NCBI RefSeq assembly: GCF_013393385.1
Contig: NZ_AP023239.1
Coordinates: forward strand, 2,852,001-2,916,000
Direction: 5' to 3'
DNA length: 64,000 nucleotides
From: Paenibacillus sp. URB8-2
Lineage (GTDB): Bacteria > Bacillota > Bacilli > Paenibacillales > Paenibacillaceae
The notes beneath the pieces are model-generated. The model saw nothing but the letters and a program-made list of their open reading frames with translations, ran no database searches and was not told the origin of the DNA. The position numbers were made by a program, and so were the translations under genes. Positions 33,178 to 41,046 of the stretch are shown piece after piece; the stretch's first letter is position 1; the number at the start of each line of letters is the position of its first letter.

Positions 33178-33528
33178 ATGTGTGAGACTGAATTCGAATG
33201 CCAGGAGAAGATTAGAAGACTCGTAGTCAAGATTGTTAAGCATTATCGGGGCAGAGGTCCGGAGAATGTAAAGGTTAAACTGGAGAATGACCTGTTAATC
33301 ACCATTGAGATTAGGGGAATTCTATCAAGTCTATCGGAAATTTTAATGAAAGAAGGCGCTGTCGATCTCGTTGCGGAATATTGGAAAGTATTAAAGCCTT
33401 ATTTGGAAAGAGAATTTATGTCCGAAATGATAGACACGCTTGGCAGCCGGTTTACATATACTTGGAAGATTGCTGAACTTTGTCCAAGCGGCCGGGCAAT
33501 TATTATTCAACTTAATAAATCGGTTTGA
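33178..33528 (+). CDS. DUF2294 (PF10057, MpsC-like) small protein
   Basis: A 116-residue soluble protein. The pattern GRGPENVKVKLENDLLITIEIRG, followed by helices around an acidic stretch, matches the DUF2294 family. Pfam links this family to a Na+-dependent system (MpsC), but the biochemical role is unclear, and such genes are also seen next to formate dehydrogenase genes. The ATG at 33178 is preferred over the upstream TTG; GGGGTG lies before it. It directly precedes fdhF, separated by a terminator-like hairpin. Confidence 0.65.
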   Translation: MCETEFECQEKIRRLVVKIVKHYRGRGPENVKVKLENDLLITIEIRGILSSLSEILMKEGAVDLVAEYWKVLKPYLEREFMSEMIDTLGSRFTYTWKIAELCPSGRAIIIQLNKSV

Positions 33529-33562
33529 TTGAAGAGAAAGGGCGTAAGCTTCTTCGCTTTTT

Positions 33563-33613
33563 AATAAGCCAGTACATGGTGTATTTCCTGACTATACTTT
33601 GTATTGGCTTATT
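33563..33613 (+). terminator. Terminator/attenuator between the DUF2294 gene and fdhF
   Basis: AATAAGCCAGTAC pairs with GTATTGGCTTATT (one G-U or mismatch) across a 25-nt loop and is followed by TTTTTTG. Because no convincing promoter follows before fdhF, it may be an attenuator that is read through under inducing conditions. Confidence 0.65.
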
Positions 33614-33628
33614 TTTTGTTGTGTCCTT

Positions 33629-33644
33629 TGTGCATAAAATCACA
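33629..33644. promoter_or_regulatory. Fnr/Crp-type box upstream of fdhF
   Basis: TGTGCATAAAATCACA fits TGTGA-N6-TCACA, the Bacillus Fnr/Crp-type consensus, with one mismatch. It lies only 19 bp before the fdhF start codon, downstream of the hairpin. This is too close for ordinary class II activation of fdhF, so repression or chance is possible. Confidence 0.4.
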
Positions 33645-33662
33645 TGAAAAGGTGGTTATCCA

Positions 33663-35807
33663 ATGGGGAACAAAGTACTGACGGTATGCCCGTATTGCGG
33701 AAGCGGATGTCAGATGCATTTGCTGGTTGAAGATGGGAAGGTCGTGGGGGCCGAGCCTGCGGATGGACGAACAAACGAAGGGAACTTGTGCCTGAAAGGT
33801 CATTATGGTTGGGACTTTCTGAATGATCCGCAGATTCTGACCGCCCGCCTTCGCAAGCCCATGATCCGCAAAGAAGGGATTTTGCAGGAGGTATCTTGGG
33901 AGGAAGCCATACAATTTACAGCAGAGAAGCTTAGTGCCATTAAAGAAAAATATGGTCCGGATGCGATTATGGGCACAGGTTCAGCCAGAGGACCGGGCAA
34001 TGAGGCCAACTATGTCATGCAAAAATTTATGCGTGCGGTGATCGGCACCAATAATATTGACCACTGCGCCAGAGTATGCCACGGTCCATCCGTGGCGGGG
34101 CTGACCTATTCGTTGGGCGATGGGGCGATGTCGAATTCGATTCCGGAGATCGAGGATACGGATCTGCTCTTCATTTTTGGTTATAATGCCGCCGTTACAC
34201 ATCCGATTGTAGCCAGAAGAATCGTCAGAGCGAAGCAGAAAGGCGCTACTATTATCGTATCCGATCCACGAAAGACAGAATCGGCTAGAATTGCAGATAC
34301 TTGGCTCCCTCTTAAAGGGGGGACAAACATGGCGCTTGTAAATGCATTTGGAAATGTACTCTTAGAGGAAGAATTATATGACAAGGATTATGTAGCCAAT
34401 TATGTAGAAGGGTTTGCTGAATATAAGGAAAGTGTGCAAAAGTATACGCCTGAATATGCCGAGAGCATCACCGGTGTAAAAGCAAATGATATTCGCAAGG
34501 TGATGCGGCAGTATGCCAATTCGAATAAAGCGATGATTCTGTATGGCATGGGGGTCTGCCAATTCGCCCAAGCGGTGGACGTTGTCAAAGGGCTCGCCTC
34601 GCTGGCGCTGCTGACCGGCCATTTTGGCAGATCCGGCGTCGGCATTGGACCGGTCCGCGGCCAGAACAACGTACAGGGCTCCTGTGATATGGGGGCATTG
34701 CCTAATGTGTATCCGGGTTATCAATCCGTTACCGATCCCAAAATACGCAAAAAGTTCGAGAAGGCCTGGGGCGTGACGCTGCCGGAAAAAACGGGGTACC
34801 ACTTAACTGAAATTCCCCATCTGGTATTGAAGGAAGACAAGGTGAAGGCCTATTACATTTTTGGTGAAGACCCCGTACAAAGTGATCCGAACGCGGCCGA
34901 GGTTAGAGAAACGCTGGAAAAGATGGAGTTTGTCATTGTGCAGGATATCTTTATGAACAAGACGGCACTGCATGCGGATGTCATCCTTCCCGCTACCTCC
35001 TGGGGCGAACATGAAGGTGTGTATTCGTCAGCCGACCGCGGATTTCAGCGGATTAGAAAAGCCATTGATCCTCCGGGGGAAGTGAAGCCGGATTGGCAGA
35101 TTATCAGCGAGGTGGCCACTGCGATGGGCTATCCGATGTCCTACCGGAATACGGAGGAGATCTGGGACGAGATGAGAGCCCTCTGTCCTAAATTTGCGGG
35201 AGCAAGCTATAAGAAGATGGAGGAGCTGGGCGGTATTCAGTGGCCTTGCCCGTCCGAAGATCATCCGGGTACACCTTATTTATATGAGGGCAACCGCTTT
35301 TCAACCCCCAACGGCAAAGGGCGGCTGTTCGCCTGTGAATGGAGAGCTCCGCTGGAGCAACCGGATCAGGAGTATCCGCTGACGCTGTCGACTGTCCGTG
35401 AAGTCGGACATTATTCCGTCCGCACCATGACCGGGAACTGCCGTGCCCTTAGCCAATTATCCGATGAGCCCGGTAATATTCAGATCAGTCCCGGGGATGC
35501 TTCGAGCCTCGGCATTCAAGATGGGCAGCTGGTAAGGATTATCTCCCGGCGGGGTAGGATTGTAGCCAGGGCGCAAATCAGCGACCGGGTCAAAACAGGC
35601 GCCACCTATATGACCTATCATTTCTGGATTGGCGCTTGCAACGAGCTGACTGGGGACGCTTTGGACCCTGTCTCGAAGACACCGGAGTATAAATATTGCG
35701 CGATTCGCCTGGAAAAGATTCCGGATCAGCTTCGTGCCGAGCAGCAGGTTCGGCAGCAATATGAGTCGCTTAAAAAGCAAATGCATGTGGGGGCGGGTCA
35801 GGCATGA
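33663..35807 (+). CDS. fdhF: Molybdopterin formate dehydrogenase, cysteine form (FdhF)
   Basis: A 714-residue catalytic subunit that interconverts formate and CO2 at a bis-MGD Mo/W centre. An N-terminal [4Fe-4S] site is present (C9, C12, C16, C43 in CPYCGSGC ... NLCLKG). The metal ligand motif reads HCARVCHGPSVAGL, so residue 139 is Cys (codon TGC) where E. coli FDH-H has Sec140, followed by the conserved His140. Further MGD-binding motifs: GPVRGQNNVQGSCDMG and the C-terminal YMTYHFWIGACNELT. No signal peptide, so cytoplasmic, and about the size of E. coli FdhF. It overlaps the next gene by ATGA. AAGGTGG is the ribosome binding site. The context with HydA and two HycB-like proteins suggests an FHL/HDCR-type complex. 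Confidence 0.95.
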   Translation: MGNKVLTVCPYCGSGCQMHLLVEDGKVVGAEPADGRTNEGNLCLKGHYGWDFLNDPQILTARLRKPMIRKEGILQEVSWEEAIQFTAEKLSAIKEKYGPDAIMGTGSARGPGNEANYVMQKFMRAVIGTNNIDHCARVCHGPSVAGLTYSLGDGAMSNSIPEIEDTDLLFIFGYNAAVTHPIVARRIVRAKQKGATIIVSDPRKTESARIADTWLPLKGGTNMALVNAFGNVLLEEELYDKDYVANYVEGFAEYKESVQKYTPEYAESITGVKANDIRKVMRQYANSNKAMILYGMGVCQFAQAVDVVKGLASLALLTGHFGRSGVGIGPVRGQNNVQGSCDMGALPNVYPGYQSVTDPKIRKKFEKAWGVTLPEKTGYHLTEIPHLVLKEDKVKAYYIFGEDPVQSDPNAAEVRETLEKMEFVIVQDIFMNKTALHADVILPATSWGEHEGVYSSADRGFQRIRKAIDPPGEVKPDWQIISEVATAMGYPMSYRNTEEIWDEMRALCPKFAGASYKKMEELGGIQWPCPSEDHPGTPYLYEGNRFSTPNGKGRLFACEWRAPLEQPDQEYPLTLSTVREVGHYSVRTMTGNCRALSQLSDEPGNIQISPGDASSLGIQDGQLVRIISRRGRIVARAQISDRVKTGATYMTYHFWIGACNELTGDALDPVSKTPEYKYCAIRLEKIPDQLRAEQQVRQQYESLKKQMHVGAGQA

Positions 35808-36475
35808 AGAGGGAACGGCCCAATTCGTTCGTCATTGCCGAAGCCGGTAAATGTATAGGCTGCAAAGCGTGCGAACTGGCCTGCTTCGCGGTGCATAACC
35901 AGGATAACGGTGTGGCTGCATCGGTAGGTACGATCACCATGCCGGTTCTTCCAAGGCTGTATGTCATCCGGTCGGACAGTTTCGCGATGCCGGTTCAATG
36001 CCGGCATTGCGAGAATGCGCCTTGCGCCGGCGTTTGTCCGGTACAAGCGATCCGGCAGGAGGAAGGCGCGATTCTGATCGATGAGGATCGCTGTATAGGC
36101 TGCAAAGCTTGTGCCATGGCTTGCCCGTTTGGCGCGGTCAGTCTTTATAAGTCGTACGGCAACGGCCAGGAGATAGAGCAGCCGTACTTAAAGGAACAGC
36201 AAAACGGCCGTTTGGAACGTAAAACAAGAATCATCGCTTATAAATGTGATTTATGCCGAAATATTGCATCAGCAGCGAATACGGTTTCTGAAGAGACAGT
36301 GACATCAGTCGCAGTTGACCAATCCGGCAGACTGACAGAAAACGGAGGCGGTTCGCTTCCCGCTTGCGTCTCAGTCTGTCCGGAACAGGCGCTGACGCTA
36401 GTTAGTCCGATCCTTGGAGAATCCCGATCACGGACGGCTGCAGATGTGGGCAGCTTGAGGAGCCTTAGATTATGA
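35804..36475 (+). CDS. HycB/HydN-like ferredoxin subunit (four [4Fe-4S]), first copy
   Basis: A 223-residue electron-transfer subunit. Four cysteine groups are visible in the HycB order: CIGCKACELAC (from residue 17), CRHCENAPCAGVCP, CIGCKACAMACP, and CDLC ... ACVSVCP, so four [4Fe-4S] clusters are expected. The fourth group is split by a roughly 30-residue insertion (SAANTVSEETVTSVAVDQSG). The C-terminal tail after residue 200 is Arg/Ser-rich and may form a helix. It overlaps fdhF and hydA by 4 bp each, implying tight co-translation. It likely wires FdhF to the hydrogenase, as HycB3 does in HDCR. Confidence 0.9.
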   Translation: MKRERPNSFVIAEAGKCIGCKACELACFAVHNQDNGVAASVGTITMPVLPRLYVIRSDSFAMPVQCRHCENAPCAGVCPVQAIRQEEGAILIDEDRCIGCKACAMACPFGAVSLYKSYGNGQEIEQPYLKEQQNGRLERKTRIIAYKCDLCRNIASAANTVSEETVTSVAVDQSGRLTENGGGSLPACVSVCPEQALTLVSPILGESRSRTAADVGSLRSLRL

Positions 36476-37908
36476 CAAACTTAATTCCAGAAAAGAAAGG
36501 TTCATCTGTGATGCCAAATATCGATCCTATTATTCATATCGATAAGCAGCTATGCACCGGCTGCAGACGGTGCGCGTCGGTATGCCCGGTGGATGCAATT
36601 ACTGGTGAAGCGGGCACTCCGCAGAGTATTGATGCACATCGCTGCGTAATTTGCGGGCAATGTATTCAGGCGTGTACTGCTTACGCGGCGGAGAGTGAAC
36701 CTTCCCTAGCCTCTCGTGCAGAGAAGCTGCGGCAAAGAGGGCAGGTTTCTAGTGTGCGTGAACCTTTATTCGCCGCCTATTCGACCGGACATGGGCTGGA
36801 GCTGAAGGAAGCGCTGGCCGATCCGAAACGGCATAAAGTCGTGCAATGCGCTCCGGTTATCCGTGTGTCGCTGGCGGAGGAATTCGGCTTGCCGTTCGGC
36901 ACATTAACGCCGGGCAAGATGGCGGCGGCGTTAAGACGGCTGAATTTTGACAGGGTGTATGACACAAATTTTGGCGCCGACGTCACGATTATGGAAGAAG
37001 GCAGTGAATTAATAGGCAGAGTCATGTCCGGCGAGCGGCTGCCTATGTTCACCTCCTGCTGCCCGGCCTGGGTCAAGCATGCGGAGACGACCGCGCCGCA
37101 GTTGCTGGAGCATCTGTCAAGCTGCAAGTCGCCAATGCAAATGATAGGAGCCTTGGTCAAGACCTACAGCGCTGAAGTTGATGGAGTTGATCCTGCAGAT
37201 ATCCTAAGTGTGGCGGTAATGCCCTGTACTTGTAAGAAATTTGAAGCCGGTAGGGAAGAAATGAATGTCGACGGGCATCAGGAAGTGGATCTGGTTATTA
37301 CAACGAGGGAACTGGCCCAGTTAATCAAGGATAAAGGCATTGACTTCATCAATCTTCCCGACGAACCGTTTGACTCGCCTTTAGGGAAGTATTCCGGAGC
37401 AGGAACGATCTTTGGCGCAACCGGAGGAGTCATGGAAGCGGCGATCCGAACAGGGTATGAGCTGATGACACACGAGTCCATCCCGAATCTTCAGCTCGAT
37501 TTTATCAGAGGGGATGAAGGGATTCGTACGGCAGCGGTGCAGATTGGGGATTTGGAGCTCAAGGTGGCTATGGTCGCGGGACTTAAATATGTATCATCCA
37601 TTCTGGAACAAGTGGCCGAGGGAACCTGCCCTTATCACTTTATAGAAGTCATGGCCTGTCCCGAAGGATGCGTCAGCGGCGGCGGCCAACCGAAGCTTCT
37701 GCTGGAAACGCAGCGAAAAAGCGCTTATCAGGCGCGAAAGAGTTCAATTTACCGTCATGACGCCAATCAGAAGGTCCGCAAGTCGCATGAGAACCCGGCC
37801 ATTATTAAATTATACAAAGATTTTTTAGGCGAGCCTTTAGGCCATGCCTCACATCATTTGCTGCATACCAAGTTCATTTCCAGAAGTGCCAAGGAGGAGT
37901 TGTCATGA
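36472..37908 (+). CDS. hydA: [FeFe] hydrogenase catalytic subunit
   Basis: A 478-residue hydrogenase. Two N-terminal [4Fe-4S] clusters are bound by C28/C31/C34/C38 and C58/C61/C64/C68. The H-cluster domain has all three classical motifs: TSCCPAW (194-200), MPCTCKKFE (250-258) and EVMACPEGCVSGG (392-404). The proton-path segments DTNFGADVTIMEE and SSCKSP are also canonical, including the proton-relay Cys of TSCC. This is the group A (prototypical) sequence type, without the extra [2Fe-2S] or His-ligated cluster. Length and domain order fit the HydA2 subunit of HDCR and other short monomeric-type enzymes. It overlaps both flanking HycB-like genes by ATGA. Confidence 0.95.
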   Translation: MTNLIPEKKGSSVMPNIDPIIHIDKQLCTGCRRCASVCPVDAITGEAGTPQSIDAHRCVICGQCIQACTAYAAESEPSLASRAEKLRQRGQVSSVREPLFAAYSTGHGLELKEALADPKRHKVVQCAPVIRVSLAEEFGLPFGTLTPGKMAAALRRLNFDRVYDTNFGADVTIMEEGSELIGRVMSGERLPMFTSCCPAWVKHAETTAPQLLEHLSSCKSPMQMIGALVKTYSAEVDGVDPADILSVAVMPCTCKKFEAGREEMNVDGHQEVDLVITTRELAQLIKDKGIDFINLPDEPFDSPLGKYSGAGTIFGATGGVMEAAIRTGYELMTHESIPNLQLDFIRGDEGIRTAAVQIGDLELKVAMVAGLKYVSSILEQVAEGTCPYHFIEVMACPEGCVSGGGQPKLLLETQRKSAYQARKSSIYRHDANQKVRKSHENPAIIKLYKDFLGEPLGHASHHLLHTKFISRSAKEELS

Positions 37909-38489
37909 ACAGTTTCGTACTTGCCGATCCCGATAAATGTATTGGATGTCATACTTGTGAAGCAGCCTGTGTCGTTGCCCATTCGGGAAACCGTCTCTTT
38001 GAGCAGGAAGAAAGCGGTATTGCATTCTACCCGCGTCTCACCGTAATCGAAACGGATGAAGTTACCGCTCCCATCCAGTGCAGACATTGCGAGGATGCGC
38101 CTTGTGCCAATGTGTGCCCGAATGGCTCGATTACGAACAAGAACAATAGCATTTTTATTAACCAGGATACGTGTATTGGCTGTAAAACCTGCATGCTGGC
38201 CTGTCCCTATGGGGCGATTACGATGGTTACCGCGTATCAGGATGGTCAGAAGCAGCGGCAATCCGGCCTGCGGACAAATGCTGAGGGCGCATGGAGCCGG
38301 AAGGAAAGAATCGTAGCGAACAAATGCGATCTGTGTGATGAACGCGGAAATGGACCGGAATGTGTACGTGTATGCCCGACGGATGCGCTCCGGTTCATTG
38401 TACCCGGCCAAATCGATGAGTCGATTGCGCGGAAAAGAATGGCCAGTGCGCAGTTGCTGCAGCAGTTTGGCAGCTTATCCGGCTATTGA
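37905..38489 (+). CDS. HycB-like ferredoxin subunit (four [4Fe-4S]), second copy
   Basis: A 194-residue paralogue of the 35804 product. It has four compact cysteine groups: CIGCHTCEAAC, CRHCEDAPCANVCP, CIGCKTCMLACP and CDLCDERGNGPECVRVCP. The C-terminal end (DESIARKRMASAQLLQQFG) is predicted to be an amphipathic helix; in the T. kivui HDCR, C-terminal helices of HycB subunits build filaments. Whether this tail does the same is unknown. Stop overlaps the open frame before moaA. Confidence 0.9.
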   Translation: MNSFVLADPDKCIGCHTCEAACVVAHSGNRLFEQEESGIAFYPRLTVIETDEVTAPIQCRHCEDAPCANVCPNGSITNKNNSIFINQDTCIGCKTCMLACPYGAITMVTAYQDGQKQRQSGLRTNAEGAWSRKERIVANKCDLCDERGNGPECVRVCPTDALRFIVPGQIDESIARKRMASAQLLQQFGSLSGY

Positions 38490-38548
38490 GCCCGTTTATA
38501 TTTCATCCAGGCATCATTCACAAAAATGTAGAAAGCAAGGTGAATCCT

Positions 38549-39586
38549 TTGTCCGATCCTCTGGTTGACTCTTTTGGCCGTGTACATAATTATGTGCGAA
38601 TCTCCGTTACGGACCGCTGTAATCTTGGCTGTCAATATTGCAGGACGGGGAATACAGCCGAGTATACTTCCAAGATGGACCTGCTCACCTTTGACGAGAT
38701 AGTTGCCATCGTAAATGTACTTGCAGAGATGGGCGTCACTAAGGTGAGGATTACCGGTGGAGAGCCGCTCCTTCGGCCACATCTTGAAGAACTTGTATCA
38801 AGACTGAGCTCCGTATCGGGCATACGGCGCATTGGACTGACAACCAACGGTATGCTGCTGGCGTCCAAGGCTCGCGCGCTTCTCAAGGCGGGGTTGACTG
38901 ACGTGAATATCAGTCTGGATTCCCTGCTCCCTGAGCGGTACGCAAACATAACGCGCGGCGGCAATTTGTCCCGGGTAATGAGGGCGGTGGAAGCCTGCTT
39001 TGAGGCCGGATTCAAAATGCTGAAGCTCAATGTAGTACTCATGCAGGGAGTTAATGACGACGAAATCGAGTCTTTTTTGCGGCTAACGCTGGATTATCCT
39101 CTGCAAATCCGTTTTATTGAATATATGCCTATCGGCGTTCAAGCAGAGGGGTGGAAAGCGGGATATATGCCGCTGGAAGGTATTATGGCCCAATGTGCGG
39201 AGAGAGGTTGGGACGCACGGCGTGTTGTGCCTGCCGATAGTCTGTCCAATCCATCTTTTTGCGGAACGGCTGCCGATTCGGGGCCGACGAGGTATTACCG
39301 GATTTCCGGTGCTGCCGGAGAATTCGGCCTGATTAATCCGGTTAGCGATCATTTCTGCATGGACTGCAACCGGCTGCGCATAACGGCGAACGGGCATATC
39401 AAGCCCTGCCTTTATTGGAACGACGAGCGGGATATCAAGCCGTTTATCGGCAATGATGAGATGCTGAGACAAGAAATCCGGCGATCGCTCGAAGCCAAAC
39501 CGCAGCGGCATGAAATGATCGTTCAGCCGAACCACAAGCCTACGCAGCATGCTATGCTGCGTCAGATGTCTCAAATTGGCGGGTGA
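38549..39586 (+). CDS. moaA: GTP 3',8-cyclase MoaA (molybdenum cofactor synthesis)
   Basis: A 345-residue radical SAM enzyme performing the first step of molybdopterin synthesis. N-terminal cluster CNLGCQYC binds [4Fe-4S]-SAM; the C-terminal cluster is CMDCNRLRITANGHIKPC; the chain ends in the conserved double glycine (MSQIGG). The TTG start at 38549 is chosen because AAGGTGA lies 5 nt before it; the frame is open further upstream to 38486, overlapping the previous gene, but those residues are not family-like. It presumably supplies cofactor for FdhF. No other moa/moe/mob genes lie in the window. Confidence 0.9.
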   Translation: MSDPLVDSFGRVHNYVRISVTDRCNLGCQYCRTGNTAEYTSKMDLLTFDEIVAIVNVLAEMGVTKVRITGGEPLLRPHLEELVSRLSSVSGIRRIGLTTNGMLLASKARALLKAGLTDVNISLDSLLPERYANITRGGNLSRVMRAVEACFEAGFKMLKLNVVLMQGVNDDEIESFLRLTLDYPLQIRFIEYMPIGVQAEGWKAGYMPLEGIMAQCAERGWDARRVVPADSLSNPSFCGTAADSGPTRYYRISGAAGEFGLINPVSDHFCMDCNRLRITANGHIKPCLYWNDERDIKPFIGNDEMLRQEIRRSLEAKPQRHEMIVQPNHKPTQHAMLRQMSQIGG

Positions 39587-39593
39587 AACCGGA

Positions 39594-41015
39594 ATGAGTG
39601 ATGAATTGAGATTCCGTATGGAACAGGATTCGCTTGGCAGTGCTCCAGTGCCTCGGGATGCCTATTATGGGATTCATACCGTACGTGCGCGGGATAATTT
39701 TGCGGTCAGCGGCCGCCCGGCCCATCGGCAGCTTATGCAGGCCATGGTGTTGGTCAAGAAAGCCGCAGCCAAAGTAAACGGACGGCATGGAGATATTCCA
39801 GAGTATGCCGCTGAGGCGATTCAGTTGTCCTGCGACGATATTCTGGGAGGCATGTTGGATGATCATTTTATCGTGGATGCCTATCAGGGCGGAGCGGGAA
39901 CCAGCACCAACATGAATGTGAACGAGATGATCGCAAACCGGGCAATCGAGCGGCTTGGAGGAACGAAGGGAGACTATCGGTTAATCCATCCGATTGATCA
40001 TGTAAATCTATATCAGTCCACGAATGACGTCTATCCGACCGCTCTGCGTATCGCTGTCATTCCTCTGCTGCGATTACTGAGTGAAGAGCTGTCTTCCCTT
40101 CAGGAAGCGTTGCAGGAGAAGGAGCGGCAATATGCCGATGTATTAAGGCTGGGCCGGACTCAGCTTATGGATGCGCTGCCGATCATGGCCGGTCAGAGCT
40201 TCGGCGCCTACGCCAAGGCGGTAGCCCGTGACCGGTGGCGGCTCTATAAAGCGGAGGAACGGCTTCGGGAGATCAATATCGGCGGTACGGCTGTCGGCAC
40301 GGGGATGAATGCGCCGCTTAAGTATACTTATGCCATTGCGGAGGAGCTCCGTGAAATGACCGGGCTCGGGTTATGCCGCAGCGATTTTCCAATGGATGCC
40401 ACTCAGAATATGGATGTGTTCGTGGAAACTTCGGGCTTGCTGAAAGCGGCCGCAGTGAATCTGCTGAAGATATCGGGCGACTTCCGGCTGCTGAATTCGG
40501 GATCTTCCGGTGGCATTGGCGAATATAAGCTGCCCGCTGTACAGGTCGGCTCCTCCATTATGCCCGGTAAGGTCAATCCGGTCATCGCCGAGATGGCCGG
40601 GTCCGTCGCGATGCGCGTGATCGCCAACGATACGGCGGTGACACTGGCGGCGGCAAGCGGACAACTGGAGCTTAATGCGTTTACGCCCTTGATTGCCGAG
40701 GCGCTGCTGGAATCCCTGGAGCTGCTGAGCCATGCCGTGCCGCTGTTCACGGAACGATGTGTTCAGGGGTTAACGCTGGACCCCATCCGTTGTCAAGAGC
40801 ATCTGGACCGTTCGGGGGTGATGGCTGCGGCAACGGTATCCTATCTAGGGTATGACACCGCAGCTGAGCTGGCTGCGGCCATGGCGGCCACGGGACAGCC
40901 GCTTGGACAGCTACTGCGGGAACACGGCCTAATGGCAGATGAGCAAATTGAAGCGATCCTTCATCCGCTTGAAGTTACCAAACCGGGGATTCCCGGAAGT
41001 GGCAGAAGGGTCTGA
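39594..41015 (+). CDS. aspA: Aspartate ammonia-lyase
   Basis: A 473-residue member of the aspartase/fumarase superfamily, converting aspartate to fumarate and ammonium. The signature GSSIMPGKVNP is at about 325 and the substrate loop includes YQGGAGTSTNMNVNEMIANRA and the HVNLYQSTNDVYPTA segment. These favour aspartase over fumarase; the two are hard to separate by eye. The ATG at 39594 follows GGGTGAAACC. It sits between moaA and hydF in the hydrogenase operon, so a role in maturation (ammonium for the azadithiolate bridge) or in fermentative redox balance is possible. Confidence 0.85.
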   Translation: MSDELRFRMEQDSLGSAPVPRDAYYGIHTVRARDNFAVSGRPAHRQLMQAMVLVKKAAAKVNGRHGDIPEYAAEAIQLSCDDILGGMLDDHFIVDAYQGGAGTSTNMNVNEMIANRAIERLGGTKGDYRLIHPIDHVNLYQSTNDVYPTALRIAVIPLLRLLSEELSSLQEALQEKERQYADVLRLGRTQLMDALPIMAGQSFGAYAKAVARDRWRLYKAEERLREINIGGTAVGTGMNAPLKYTYAIAEELREMTGLGLCRSDFPMDATQNMDVFVETSGLLKAAAVNLLKISGDFRLLNSGSSGGIGEYKLPAVQVGSSIMPGKVNPVIAEMAGSVAMRVIANDTAVTLAAASGQLELNAFTPLIAEALLESLELLSHAVPLFTERCVQGLTLDPIRCQEHLDRSGVMAAATVSYLGYDTAAELAAAMAATGQPLGQLLREHGLMADEQIEAILHPLEVTKPGIPGSGRRV

Positions 41016-41046
41016 ACCCAGGTAGGAAAACGAAGGAGAGCACTCT

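Noticed and set aside
34076..34082. Possible selenocysteine in FdhF
   Set aside because: The active-site codon is TGC within an uninterrupted frame; there is no in-frame TGA, so the enzyme is the cysteine form.
39594..41015. Class II fumarase
   Set aside because: The superfamily signature does not separate the two alone, but the overall sequence and substrate-loop residues look more like aspartase; kept as an alternative.
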